From Neptuniibacter sp. CAU 1671 (GTDB taxonomy: Bacteria; Pseudomonadota; Gammaproteobacteria; Pseudomonadales; Balneatricaceae): 64,000 bases of DNA. Both the position numbers and the translations under genes were made by a program. Shown here in pieces: positions 41,833 to 50,090 of the stretch (the stretch's first letter is position 1; every line of letters starts with the position of its first letter). The notes beneath the pieces were generated by a model. That model ran no database searches and had not been told where the DNA came from. It worked only from the letters and a program-made list of their open reading frames with translations. Location: NCBI RefSeq assembly GCF_029222905.1, contig NZ_JARHUE010000003.1, positions 1-64,000 of the forward strand, read 5' to 3'.

Positions 41833-44636
41833 TGTTTAATCGTGCAGGTTTAAGGCTGAAATTTGTTTCGGCCATTTCCCTGTTGCTCGTTATGACGCTG
41901 GGCTTTTCCGCCTGGTTCCTGACGACTGAAGAGGGAGAATTGCTGGATCTGAGCCTGAGTGCCCGTGCTCAGTCGCTGGGGCGCTTCGCGTCTCTGATCA
42001 GTCCACAGTCCGTCTACAGTTTTGATATTGTCACGCTGGATAATTACGTCAGTCAGATTGCTCAGGACCCTGAGGTCCGCTTCTCCCTGATCATATCGGA
42101 TGATTGGAAACTGATGACTACGACCCTGCCCCAGGGGTATACACGCAGTGAAGTGCTGGCGCTGGTGAATGGCGAAGCTTCACTGCCAAATCTGGAGATC
42201 ATGCCCTTCCCGATCGAAGCGGACGGGGTTTTTCTGGGTACGCTGTTTGTCGCCGTGGATCACTCCCTGACCCGGCTGGTGATTCGACATAACCTGCTCC
42301 AGCATCTTCTGATTTATGCCGGCATCATTCTGTTTCTGGCGTTCATTATCTACGTTGTTTTTTATCAGCTGGTATTGCGCAGGCTGAACCGTCTCAATGA
42401 GGGTGTGCAGCAGGTTGCCGGGGGTGACTATCAGCTGGCGTTGCCGCTGGAGTCGGCGGATGAGCTGACAGACCTGACCCGCTGTTTTAATGAGATGGCG
42501 GCAGAAATTCGTCGTGAGCGCGATGCCCTGCAGAAAAGCCACCGTACGCTGGAGGCTGAAGTGGCCCAGCGAATGTTGGCGGAGCAAAATCTCAAGATGG
42601 CAGCCAGTGTATTTGAACATGCCCGGGAGGGGATTTTCTTCACTAAACCGGACGGTCAGATTTTTGAGGTCAATGCCGCCTTTACAGATATGACCGGTTA
42701 CAGTCGGGACGAGGTGATTGGGCATAATCCACGTTTTTTGCAATCAGGTATCCATGATTCAGCATTTTTTCAGCTGATGTTTCAGCGCATTAAGCAGGAA
42801 GGATACTGGACCGGTGAAATCTGGAACCGTCTCAAGAATGGTCGGATTGCGCCGCATCTGATGACCATCAGCCCGGTCAGGGATGGTCAGGGTAAGCTTG
42901 ATCATTATATGGCGCTGTTTACTGATATCAGTGCACAAAAGCAGCACCAGCAGGAGCTGGAGCATATTGCTCATTATGATCCGCTGACCGGTTTGCCTAA
43001 CCGGGTTTTACTGGCTGACCGTCTGCACCAGGCCATGCTGCAAACGGAGCGCGAGCAAAAATCACTCGCTGTGGCTTATCTCGATCTGGACGGCTTTAAG
43101 CAGGTGAATGACCAATATGGCCATGCGGAGGGTGACCGGTTGCTGGTGGTCCTGGCGGGGCGTATGCAGGAGGTGCTGCGGCAATCGGATACCATCAGCC
43201 GTCTGGGGGGTGATGAGTTTGTCGCCATTCTTAGTGTGCTGCAGCCTGAAACCTGTGAAACCCTGTTGCAGCGCCTGCTGGAGGTGGTATCTAAGCCGGT
43301 CGTTCTGAATGGTGTTGAATTAAAGGTATCGGTCAGTGTGGGCGTTACCTTTTATCCGCAGGCCGAGCCGGTGGATGCTGATCAACTGCTGCGACAGGCA
43401 GATCAGGCCATGTATCAGGCCAAAATTGCTGGTAAAAACCGTTTCTCGTTTTTTGATCCGACACTGGAAGAGCACCTGCGCGGACGGCATCAGATACTGG
43501 AACAGATTCGTCTGGCGTTGCGCAATGATGAAATGGCGCTCTATTACCAACCGAAGGTGAACCTCAGAACCGGTCAGGTGGTCGGTGCTGAAGGGTTGAT
43601 CCGCTGGCAGCACCCGGAGGAGGGGCTGCGCCTGCCGAACACATTTTTGCCGGTACTGGAAAATCATCCGCTTCAGGTCGAGCTGGGTGAATGGGTTCTT
43701 CGGCAGGCGCTGCAACAACTGCGTGCCTGGAGTGGTACACCGCTGGCATTTCCGCTCAGCATCAACATTGATGCTTATCATCTGCAGCAGCCTGATTTCC
43801 TTGAACGCCTTAAATCGATTCTTGCTGAATATCCGGATGTAGACCCGGCCTGGCTGGAACTTGAATTACTGGAGACCAGCGAACTCAGGGATATTAACCG
43901 GGTCGCTCAGGTGATGCGTGCCTGTACTCAGCTGGGTATTACCTTCGCGCTGGATGATTTTGGCACTGGCTACTCTTCACTGATGATGCTGAAGCACCTG
44001 CCGGTGGCGCACCTGAAAATTGACCGGGCCTTTGTCTGCGATATGTTGAATGACAGTCATGACCTCGCCATTGTTGAAGGGGTATTGGGTTTAACGGTGG
44101 CGTTTCAGCGCCAAGCGATTGCCGAGGGGCTGGAAACGGTTGAGCATGGCAATATCCTGCTGCAACTCGGCTGCGAGGTTGCGCAGGGTTACGGCATTGC
44201 CCGGCCCATGCCGGCAGAGGATATGGTGTCATGGCTGGCACGCTGGTTACCGGAACCCAGCTGGAGTTCGCAACGGACAATCAGTCGCGAAGAATTGCCG
44301 ACTCTGTTTGCGATGGTGGACCACCGGGCCTGGGTTGATCAGGTGGTTGCCTGTCTGGAAGATGAGCAGACTGTACCGCCGCCACTGGATCAGAAAATCT
44401 GCCGTTTCGGTAACTGGCTGGATAACTTTGGCCGGGAGTGTTACGCGGATCAGCCCGGTTTTGAGTTGATCTGCCAGCAGCATCAGCAGGTGCATCATCT
44501 GGCGCATGAGCTGCTGACACTGAGAGAACAGGGGCAACTGGAGCAGGCGCGGCGACGCTTACCTGAGTTGCACAGGATGCGCGCCGGGCTGCTCGGTCAG
44601 TTAAACCTGTTGCTAAGCCACCGTCAGGTCCATTGA
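41832..44636 (+). CDS. HAMP-PAS-GGDEF-EAL-CZB c-di-GMP signalling protein
   Basis: 934 residues from the ATG at 41832 (a GTG one codon upstream overlaps the previous stop). Membrane segment (about 10-30), periplasmic part (31-155), membrane segment (155-180), HAMP (180-240), PAS (about 255-370), GGDEF (active RLGGDEF near 456-462, with inhibitory RQSD), EAL-type domain (about 560-810) whose signature is EGL in AEGLIRWQHP but which keeps DDFGTGYSSL and EGLETVEH, then a C-terminal CZB-like zinc-binding domain (about 825-934: DHRAWVD, CRFGNWL, QQHQQVHHL). The EGL change leaves the Glu; activity is plausible. Zinc sensing through CZB is known in related proteins. It may respond both to the PhnD-like protein and to zinc. 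Confidence 0.94.
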   Translation: MFNRAGLRLKFVSAISLLLVMTLGFSAWFLTTEEGELLDLSLSARAQSLGRFASLISPQSVYSFDIVTLDNYVSQIAQDPEVRFSLIISDDWKLMTTTLPQGYTRSEVLALVNGEASLPNLEIMPFPIEADGVFLGTLFVAVDHSLTRLVIRHNLLQHLLIYAGIILFLAFIIYVVFYQLVLRRLNRLNEGVQQVAGGDYQLALPLESADELTDLTRCFNEMAAEIRRERDALQKSHRTLEAEVAQRMLAEQNLKMAASVFEHAREGIFFTKPDGQIFEVNAAFTDMTGYSRDEVIGHNPRFLQSGIHDSAFFQLMFQRIKQEGYWTGEIWNRLKNGRIAPHLMTISPVRDGQGKLDHYMALFTDISAQKQHQQELEHIAHYDPLTGLPNRVLLADRLHQAMLQTEREQKSLAVAYLDLDGFKQVNDQYGHAEGDRLLVVLAGRMQEVLRQSDTISRLGGDEFVAILSVLQPETCETLLQRLLEVVSKPVVLNGVELKVSVSVGVTFYPQAEPVDADQLLRQADQAMYQAKIAGKNRFSFFDPTLEEHLRGRHQILEQIRLALRNDEMALYYQPKVNLRTGQVVGAEGLIRWQHPEEGLRLPNTFLPVLENHPLQVELGEWVLRQALQQLRAWSGTPLAFPLSINIDAYHLQQPDFLERLKSILAEYPDVDPAWLELELLETSELRDINRVAQVMRACTQLGITFALDDFGTGYSSLMMLKHLPVAHLKIDRAFVCDMLNDSHDLAIVEGVLGLTVAFQRQAIAEGLETVEHGNILLQLGCEVAQGYGIARPMPAEDMVSWLARWLPEPSWSSQRTISREELPTLFAMVDHRAWVDQVVACLEDEQTVPPPLDQKICRFGNWLDNFGRECYADQPGFELICQQHQQVHHLAHELLTLREQGQLEQARRRLPELHRMRAGLLGQLNLLLSHRQVH

Positions 44637-44645
44637 ACAGATCAC

Positions 44646-45407
44646 TTATTCCTGCGAATTCTGTTGTCTCCTGAAAACCAGACCGTAACCCCCGGCAATC
44701 AGTGCAAGGCACCAGATCGTAAGTGGGCCGGTTGGCAGATCGGTCAGTAAAGAGCCAAGCAAACCTGCAGAGTACCCCGCAATGCCGATCAACAGGGCAT
44801 GCCAGATCAGTGTCGGTTTAGGCTGAGCCAGCGCAGGGATGATCAGACTGGCAAACACCAGATAGACACCCACCAGTTGAACGGCACTGGTGACGGCGAT
44901 GGCGAACAGCGCATAAAAACTGATTGGATACCGGCGGATTGCGGCGCAGCGCCACAAAAACAGTACCACCACAGCCAGCAGCGCCGGTAACCAGAGGTCG
45001 TTGTAGCTCACCCAAAGCAACTGCCCGCTGAGCAGTGTGCGCAGGCGTTCGCCGCCCTGAGGGTCCTGAGCCAGTACCAGCAGCGCCGAACTGATCGCCA
45101 GCACAAACACCAGTCCAATAAAGGCTTCCATGCGCTGGGCGAACCAGCGCTCAGCTAATTGCAGCAGCCCTGCACCTGACAATGCTGCGGCAAAAGCTGC
45201 GGCCTGAACCTGCCAGATGGCGGGTGAATCCTGCAGACTGAACACCAGAATTACTCCCAGTCCAGCCAGTTGGGCAATGGCCAGATCAATGAAGATGATG
45301 CCGCGTTGAATTACCTGCTGTCCCAGCGGAACATGGGTGCTCAACACGATCAGACCTGCCAATAACGGTGGTAGAAGCAAGCTGAGGTGCGTCCAGAGAT
45401 GACTCAT
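44646..45407 (-). CDS. ABC-3 family metal permease (ZnuB-like)
   Basis: 253 residues from the ATG at 45407, which overlaps the stop of the binding-protein gene (ATGA). About eight membrane segments with the ABC-3 pattern: LPPLLAGLIVLSTHVPLGQQVI, RGIIFIDLAIAQLAGLGVI (key features FIDLAIAQLAGLG) and VGVYLVFASLIIPALA. It moves zinc or manganese across the inner membrane with an ATPase and binding protein. An ATPase gene is not present in this operon. The gene's 3' end faces the GGDEF-EAL gene with 9 bases between stops. Confidence 0.93.
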   Translation of the reverse strand: MSHLWTHLSLLLPPLLAGLIVLSTHVPLGQQVIQRGIIFIDLAIAQLAGLGVILVFSLQDSPAIWQVQAAAFAAALSGAGLLQLAERWFAQRMEAFIGLVFVLAISSALLVLAQDPQGGERLRTLLSGQLLWVSYNDLWLPALLAVVVLFLWRCAAIRRYPISFYALFAIAVTSAVQLVGVYLVFASLIIPALAQPKPTLIWHALLIGIAGYSAGLLGSLLTDLPTGPLTIWCLALIAGGYGLVFRRQQNSQE

Positions 45408-46294
45408 TTGGCATGCCCGGTAAGCAGGGTAATAATCTGATCCATCCAGCTGAACAGATCGTCCGTGCCTGGCAGGGCGGTTACGGTATGGGGTAGTTCG
45501 ACGACGGCTGTACCGGTCCGCTCTGATAACCACTGTGCCGGACGCTTATCATTCAGCGGGGAGTGGATAATCCAGCTGATATTCTCCTGTTCGCTGAGAC
45601 CTTGCAGGTGTTTCACCGTGGGCGGCACGCCGGGTTTGGGTTCCAGCGTGTCGGCTAACTCAATACCCAGCCAGTCGAGCAGATAGATCCAGTCACGATG
45701 GTGCACGATGGCACGTTTTCCGCGCAGCGGGATGGCTTTCTGCTCCCAGTCGCGGATGGCGTTTTGCCAGCGCTGCTGAAACTGATTGAGACGGGCCTGA
45801 TAATATGGGCTGCCAGCCGGGTCCAACCGTTGCAGCCGTTGCGATAGGGCAACGGCGACCTGCTCCAGACGACGTGGATCGAGTTGGATATGGGGGTTGC
45901 CAGCGGCATGAACATGGCCTGCTGCCCGGTCAAGCTGCTGTGGTATTTCCAGCAGGCTGACCTGATCAGTGGCCGCAAAATAGCCGGGCTGATCAGGCTG
46001 AACGCCCGGATTACGGGCGCGCCGCTGTAAAAGTGGCATCCAGCCCGCCTCCAGTTCAGCGCCAGTGCAGACCGCAAGGTCTGCCCGGCTTAACTGGCTG
46101 ACCAGCGAAGGTCGTGCCTGAATATGATGCGGATCCTGCAGCGCATGCGTGGCACTGTAAACCGTGACACGTTCGCCGCCGAGGGTCTGACTGAGTGCAG
46201 CCCATTCGGGCTCGCAGGCAAATAGCTGAAGCTGCGCCGATACCGGCGTGGCGAGTATGCAGAGCATGATCAGCAGTGAGAAACGCTTAAGCAT
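45404..46294 (-). CDS. Zinc ABC transporter periplasmic binding protein (ZnuA-like)
   Basis: 296 residues from the ATG at 46294, preceded by GAGG, with a signal peptide (SLLIMLCILATPVSA). Cluster A-I metal-binding fold: DPHHIQARPS supplies the first His pair, GAELEAGWMPLLQRRA, then AAGHVHAAGNPHIQLDPRRL with a His-rich loop and conserved metal His, KRAIVHHRDWIYLLDWLGIE with the third His, and GTAVVELPHTVTALPG. The His-rich loop is short compared with ZnuA. It delivers zinc to the permease encoded by the overlapping next gene. The Zur-box promoter about 1.9 kb upstream supports zinc. Confidence 0.92.
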   Translation of the reverse strand: MLKRFSLLIMLCILATPVSAQLQLFACEPEWAALSQTLGGERVTVYSATHALQDPHHIQARPSLVSQLSRADLAVCTGAELEAGWMPLLQRRARNPGVQPDQPGYFAATDQVSLLEIPQQLDRAAGHVHAAGNPHIQLDPRRLEQVAVALSQRLQRLDPAGSPYYQARLNQFQQRWQNAIRDWEQKAIPLRGKRAIVHHRDWIYLLDWLGIELADTLEPKPGVPPTVKHLQGLSEQENISWIIHSPLNDKRPAQWLSERTGTAVVELPHTVTALPGTDDLFSWMDQIITLLTGHAK

Positions 46295-46304
46295 GGACTC
46301 ATCC

Positions 46305-47750
46305 TCAGTACTGGTGGGCGCCATGAGCACCAAAGCTCATGATGTACTGTAAAAACAGCTGATGATCCGTGTCCTCGGTGCTGTTATCCCGGTTGTATTG
46401 CAGGCGCAGGCGGCTGAACTCAGTGGGCGTCCAGTCCAGCATGGCGCTCCAGCGATAAGGATCGTGCTGGCTTGAGGCGTAACCAGACTCTTCAATCGCT
46501 TCGTCAGCGTCCAGCGCGGTGCCGTTTTCATCTGCATCGGCCTGGCTGAGGAACAGCTGGTTTTTGACATTCAGACGGTCATAACGGATGCCGGTACGCC
46601 AGTGGGGTGCAAACTTGAAAACACTTTGCAGATACCAGCCGGTTTGTCTGCCGTTGTAGCTGAGCAGAGCCTGTTCGCCTGACTCATCAAACAGGATTTC
46701 GCCCTTTTCGTCGCGCAGGAAGTATTCACCCTGCAGAATCCATTGGCGGCCCTGAGAAAGGTCGGTTTTCCAGACGGCATCAATGGCCTGAATGCGGCTG
46801 TCACCCGTGAACTGGGCGTTGATATCGGCATCTTCCTCGTGCTCATGGTTATGGGTATCTGAGCCGGCGACCCTTTCATGCGCATCCACCTGCATATGTG
46901 ATAACCCGATCTGCCAGCTGTGCTGCTGGCCCAGGTCGCCACCCAGATTGATAAAGCCATGCTGAATATTGCTCATGGCACCTTCGCTTTCACCGGCGGG
47001 ATACTGACCGCCACGCATCAGTTCCGCACCTACCTCCAGTAGCAGAGAATCGGTAGGAATCAGCCAGCTTGCCCGCAGACCGTCATCCCGGTACTGGCCA
47101 CCCAGAAATGCACGGTAGACGAGGGGGGCGTCAACAAAGTCCCAGTTATGGCTGTGGTGGCTGTTCAGATAGCCAATCTCTGAGAAAAAGCGGCCAAAAC
47201 GCAGACCGACGCCGCCGGGCAGCGACAGTGTATCGATAAAGGCTTCCTCCAGATCCAGTTCTGTCTCACCTTCATGGCTATGTAGCCCCAGCGTTACCTG
47301 ACCAAAAAACAGATTGTCGATATTGGCAGAGGCGGTCAGTTCTGTTTCCAGCAAACCAATGCCTTCATCCGGTAAGCCGGCTTCGCCGCCCAAGGGCATC
47401 CCTTCCAGATGATACTCAGCCGGGTCATTTTTATATGACGTAGCTGCACCCTGCAGCGTCAGGCTGATATCAGGATTGAAACCATTACCCCGGGTGGTGC
47501 TGGTTGTGTTGATCTGTTGTTCAAGCTGGTTGAGCTGTTGAGCCGACTGGGTGGTCTGTTGTTGTGCGATCTGACTCTGCTGTTCGGCCAGTCGGACCCG
47601 TGTTTCCAGGGCCTGTATACGGTCTTCATACTGTTGCTTCAGGGCATTAAGTTGCTGGCGCAGTTCCTGTAAATCAGCGTCTGTAGAGGCAAATGCCGGG
47701 TGTGAAAAAGTACTGCCGGCCAACAGCGCCAGTGGGAGTAGGTGTCTCAT
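46305..47750 (-). CDS. Zinc-linked outer-membrane protein with N-terminal coiled coil
   Basis: 481 residues: signal peptide (LLPLALLAGSTFSHPAFA), a Gln/Glu-rich coiled coil (about 25-75), then a beta-barrel-like region with many aromatic-ended strands and a final MSFGAHGAHQY. A His/Asp/Glu segment (DTHNHEHEEDAD, about residue 295) could bind zinc. Proteins of this layout are found in zinc-regulated loci as outer-membrane partners of ABC zinc importers. It lies 10 bases upstream of the binding-protein gene in the same operon. Confidence 0.85.
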   Translation of the reverse strand: MRHLLPLALLAGSTFSHPAFASTDADLQELRQQLNALKQQYEDRIQALETRVRLAEQQSQIAQQQTTQSAQQLNQLEQQINTTSTTRGNGFNPDISLTLQGAATSYKNDPAEYHLEGMPLGGEAGLPDEGIGLLETELTASANIDNLFFGQVTLGLHSHEGETELDLEEAFIDTLSLPGGVGLRFGRFFSEIGYLNSHHSHNWDFVDAPLVYRAFLGGQYRDDGLRASWLIPTDSLLLEVGAELMRGGQYPAGESEGAMSNIQHGFINLGGDLGQQHSWQIGLSHMQVDAHERVAGSDTHNHEHEEDADINAQFTGDSRIQAIDAVWKTDLSQGRQWILQGEYFLRDEKGEILFDESGEQALLSYNGRQTGWYLQSVFKFAPHWRTGIRYDRLNVKNQLFLSQADADENGTALDADEAIEESGYASSQHDPYRWSAMLDWTPTEFSRLRLQYNRDNSTEDTDHQLFLQYIMSFGAHGAHQY

Positions 47751-47857
47751 CTCGATTATCCATCATGAAAGCCCGCAAGGGCAATTAAGTGACATGCATA
47801 CTCCAGCATGCTGCCGGTGGCAGTGCCGAGGAGGTTATGCATGCATGGTCATAGACT

Positions 47858-48157
47858 TCACAGGATGGTGTTGGGTGGTGCGCGGACCTGATAAGCGGTA
47901 ATGCAGAGCGTAGTGGGCTGTTGTTGCAGCGTTTCACTCAGAACAGGGACTGGCGTAACAGAGGTTTGCAGCGTTGCGGTTGCAGGCACGGCGTAGTGGC
48001 TGCTGCTTTGCAACAGGCATGTTTCGCACAGAGGGTGATCAGGCTCACTGAGATGGTCCAGCGGATGTAGTTGCAGATTGAGCTGCAATACCAGAAGTAA
48101 CAGGCATAGCAGGCTCAGGCGGCCACGATAATCCAGTGAGTTGCGGGTGACAGACAT
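47858..48157 (-). CDS. Small secreted Cys/His protein of the zinc operon
   Basis: About 99 residues from the ATG at 48157; an upstream in-frame ATG (48208) lies inside the Zur box and is unlikely. A hydrophobic N-terminal segment (LSLLCLLLLVLQLNLQ) is followed by a metal-like motif LHPLDHLSEPDHPLCETC (His, His, His, Cys, Cys) and a low-complexity tail. Similar short proteins with H...H...C..C precede zinc-uptake genes in other gammaproteobacteria, as I recall. The first gene behind the Zur-box promoter; 107 bases separate it from the outer-membrane protein gene. Function unknown, zinc binding inferred. Confidence 0.6.
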   Translation of the reverse strand: MSVTRNSLDYRGRLSLLCLLLLVLQLNLQLHPLDHLSEPDHPLCETCLLQSSSHYAVPATATLQTSVTPVPVLSETLQQQPTTLCITAYQVRAPPNTIL

Positions 48158-48186
48158 AAAACACAGCAATATGAAAAGATGGAGGA

Positions 48187-48215
48187 ATGTTATGTTACAA
48201 CATAACATTAATCAA
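48187..48215 (-). promoter_or_regulatory. Promoter with overlapping Zur box
   Basis: ATGTTATGTT and AACATAACAT are a perfect 10-base inverted repeat with a 2-base centre at 48187-48208, closely matching the gammaproteobacterial Zur operator (GTTATNNTATAAC type). On the minus strand TTGATT (48210-48215) and TAACAT (48187-48192) give a -35/-10 pair with 17 bases between; the box covers the spacer and -10. Zn-bound Zur would block the promoter and zinc starvation would release it. Confidence 0.88.
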
Positions 48216-48242
48216 GCAGTGCAGATCAGATTGGATGGTCGC

Positions 48243-48854
48243 TCAGGACTTTTTCAGGGAGTTGATTCTGGCAGCTAAACGCTCGGTCTGTTCCTGGAGG
48301 GATTCGATCTCGTCGGCGAGGATCTCTGCTTCGACCCGGGTTGGCAGTATCCGGGCCTCTTCCTGCAGATATTCCTGCAGGTTTGCCATCAGGCTTTGGC
48401 CTGTGAGTTTTAGCTGATCGCTTTTCCAGCGAAACATCTGGCTCAGGCTGTGAGCGGGCAGATCACCGATCAGGTCACCCAGCAGGCCTTCCCAGTCGAT
48501 CAGGGCATTATCGATCAGCGCCTGAAATTGCTCGGCCAGGTGGCTGTCGCCGCTGATGCGGATCGATTTGCCAAACAAGGCATCGCGCCGATCCGTGCTG
48601 GTCAACAGGGTGACAAAGTCGCTGCCTGTACCGCTGAAGATGGTATCGGGAGTGCCGGCATATTCTGCCTGGAGTTGAACTCCACTGTCGGTTGGCAAGA
48701 GGAAGAGCTTCAGAGTCGGCTGTGTGACTTCAAAGGACAGTACCTTGCCCTGCAATGCTGTCAGGGCGTCCAATGTGACTGAATCACGCTGAAGCAGCGG
48801 ATTGATCAGGCCTTCTGCTGCGGCCAGTACAGCCGTGTGGAACAGCGTGCTCAT
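48243..48854 (-). CDS. ubiJ: Ubiquinone biosynthesis accessory factor UbiJ
   Basis: 203 residues with an SCP2-type lipid-binding domain (about 20-120: GKVLSFEVTQPTLKLFLLPTD, AEYAGTPDTIFSGTGSDF in part) and a C-terminal coiled coil (EEARILPTRVEAEILADEIES... ending LKKS). UbiJ gathers and binds the hydrophobic intermediates for the soluble Ubi enzymes. It lies 7 bases after ubiE. In most relatives ubiB follows; here the next 30 bases lead to the zinc operon and ubiB is absent. Confidence 0.92.
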   Translation of the reverse strand: MSTLFHTAVLAAAEGLINPLLQRDSVTLDALTALQGKVLSFEVTQPTLKLFLLPTDSGVQLQAEYAGTPDTIFSGTGSDFVTLLTSTDRRDALFGKSIRISGDSHLAEQFQALIDNALIDWEGLLGDLIGDLPAHSLSQMFRWKSDQLKLTGQSLMANLQEYLQEEARILPTRVEAEILADEIESLQEQTERLAARINSLKKS

Positions 48855-48861
48855 GGGCGTC

Positions 48862-49626
48862 TCAGGGTTTGATGCCGGTGTGTAAAGCTACAATGCCGCC
48901 GGTCATATTCTGATAACGACACTGGGTGAGTCCGGCCTGTTCCATCATGCTTTTCAGGGTTTCCTGATCCGGGTGCATGCGGATGGATTCAGCTAGATAA
49001 CGATAACTCTCTTCATCGCCAGCTACAGCCGCGCCAATTTTTGGCAGGATGTTGAATGAGTAGAAATCATATGCTTTGGTCAGCAGCGGATTCTGGGTTT
49101 TGGAAAACTCCAGTACCAGCAGCTTGCCGCCGGGTTTAAGAACCCGGGCCATGGATTGCAGGGCAGCGTCTTTGTCGGTGACGTTGCGCAGACCAAAGGC
49201 GATGGTGATTGCATCAAAGGTGTTGTCGGGGAAGGGCAGGCATTCGGCATTGGCCTGCACAAATTCCACGTTGCCGGTGATGCCGTTATCCAACAGTTTG
49301 TCACGACCCACTTTGAGCATGGAATCATTGATATCCGCCAGAACAACGCCACCTTCAGGACCCACAATGCGGGCAAATCGCTGGGTCAGGTCACCGGTGC
49401 CGCCAGCAATGTCGAGCACCTTATGGCCACGACGAACGCCGCTCTGTTCAATGGTGATGCGTTTCCAGAGGCGGTGAATGCCGCCGGACATCAGATCATT
49501 CATCAGGTCGTATTTGCCTGCGACACTGTGAAATACATCGGCAACCCGTTTGACCTTTTCGTCACGTTTCACTTCCTGGTAGCCGAAGTGGGTGGTGTCG
49601 TTCTGATTCGGATCGTGTTGCGTCAT
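48862..49626 (-). CDS. ubiE: Ubiquinone/menaquinone C-methyltransferase UbiE
   Basis: 254 residues, the standard length. Class I SAM methyltransferase motifs: [49 protein letters not shown], and the UbiE hallmarks [17 protein letters not shown] near the start and [17 protein letters not shown] near the end. It methylates the ring of demethoxy-ubiquinol (and demethylmenaquinol). Upstream gene DUF971 is 71 bases away; both are part of the block running from hslV. Confidence 0.97.
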   Translation of the reverse strand: MTQHDPNQNDTTHFGYQEVKRDEKVKRVADVFHSVAGKYDLMNDLMSGGIHRLWKRITIEQSGVRRGHKVLDIAGGTGDLTQRFARIVGPEGGVVLADINDSMLKVGRDKLLDNGITGNVEFVQANAECLPFPDNTFDAITIAFGLRNVTDKDAALQSMARVLKPGGKLLVLEFSKTQNPLLTKAYDFYSFNILPKIGAAVAGDEESYRYLAESIRMHPDQETLKSMMEQAGLTQCRYQNMTGGIVALHTGIKP

Positions 49627-49697
49627 GGATCGTGTCCTGCCTGGATTGAGGGTGACATTGTAACGGTCTGTTGCGGATTTGTCCTGATTCAGGTCAG

Positions 49698-50075
49698 TTA
49701 TCCGCGGGCAAGCAGGCCGTTGTCCCGGCTGGCGCCGGCAGCTTCCAGCGCCTGCAGATAATGCTGCCAGTACTCATCATGATTATGGCTCAGATCAAAC
49801 AGGTACTCCCAGGTGTAGAGGCCACTGTCGTGACCATCGTCAAACACGATTTTGAGGGCATAGTTGCCGCTTGGCAGTACCTCTTTGATGCCGACCCATT
49901 TCTTGCCGGTTTGCAACACGCCATTGCCGATACCGTGCCCGCGCACTTCAGCAGAGGGCGAATGTACTCGCAGAAATTCTGCCGTCAGCTCAAAGGTGCC
50001 ATCTGCATAGCCCAGCTCCAGGGTACGGGATTTCTTATGCAGCTTGATCTGTTGTGGCAGCGGTACTTTCAGCAT
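49698..50075 (-). CDS. DUF971 (gamma-butyrobetaine hydroxylase N-terminal-like) protein
   Basis: 125 residues with the DUF971 pattern: [36 protein letters not shown] (key features [10 protein letters not shown]), [10 protein letters not shown] and [21 protein letters not shown]. The domain has a small beta fold; stand-alone bacterial members lie beside hslU in this conserved block and are linked to iron-sulfur cluster matters in the literature, as I recall. 15 bases separate it from hslU. Confidence 0.9.
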   Translation of the reverse strand: MLKVPLPQQIKLHKKSRTLELGYADGTFELTAEFLRVHSPSAEVRGHGIGNGVLQTGKKWVGIKEVLPSGNYALKIVFDDGHDSGLYTWEYLFDLSHNHDEYWQHYLQALEAAGASRDNGLLARG

Positions 50076-50090
50076 GGCGTGTGTTCCGGT

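Noticed and set aside
47751-47857. Inverted GCATGC-type repeats between the small zinc protein and the outer-membrane protein gene
   Set aside because: Short, imperfect and without a T run; could be an mRNA hairpin but not supported as a terminator or repeat element.
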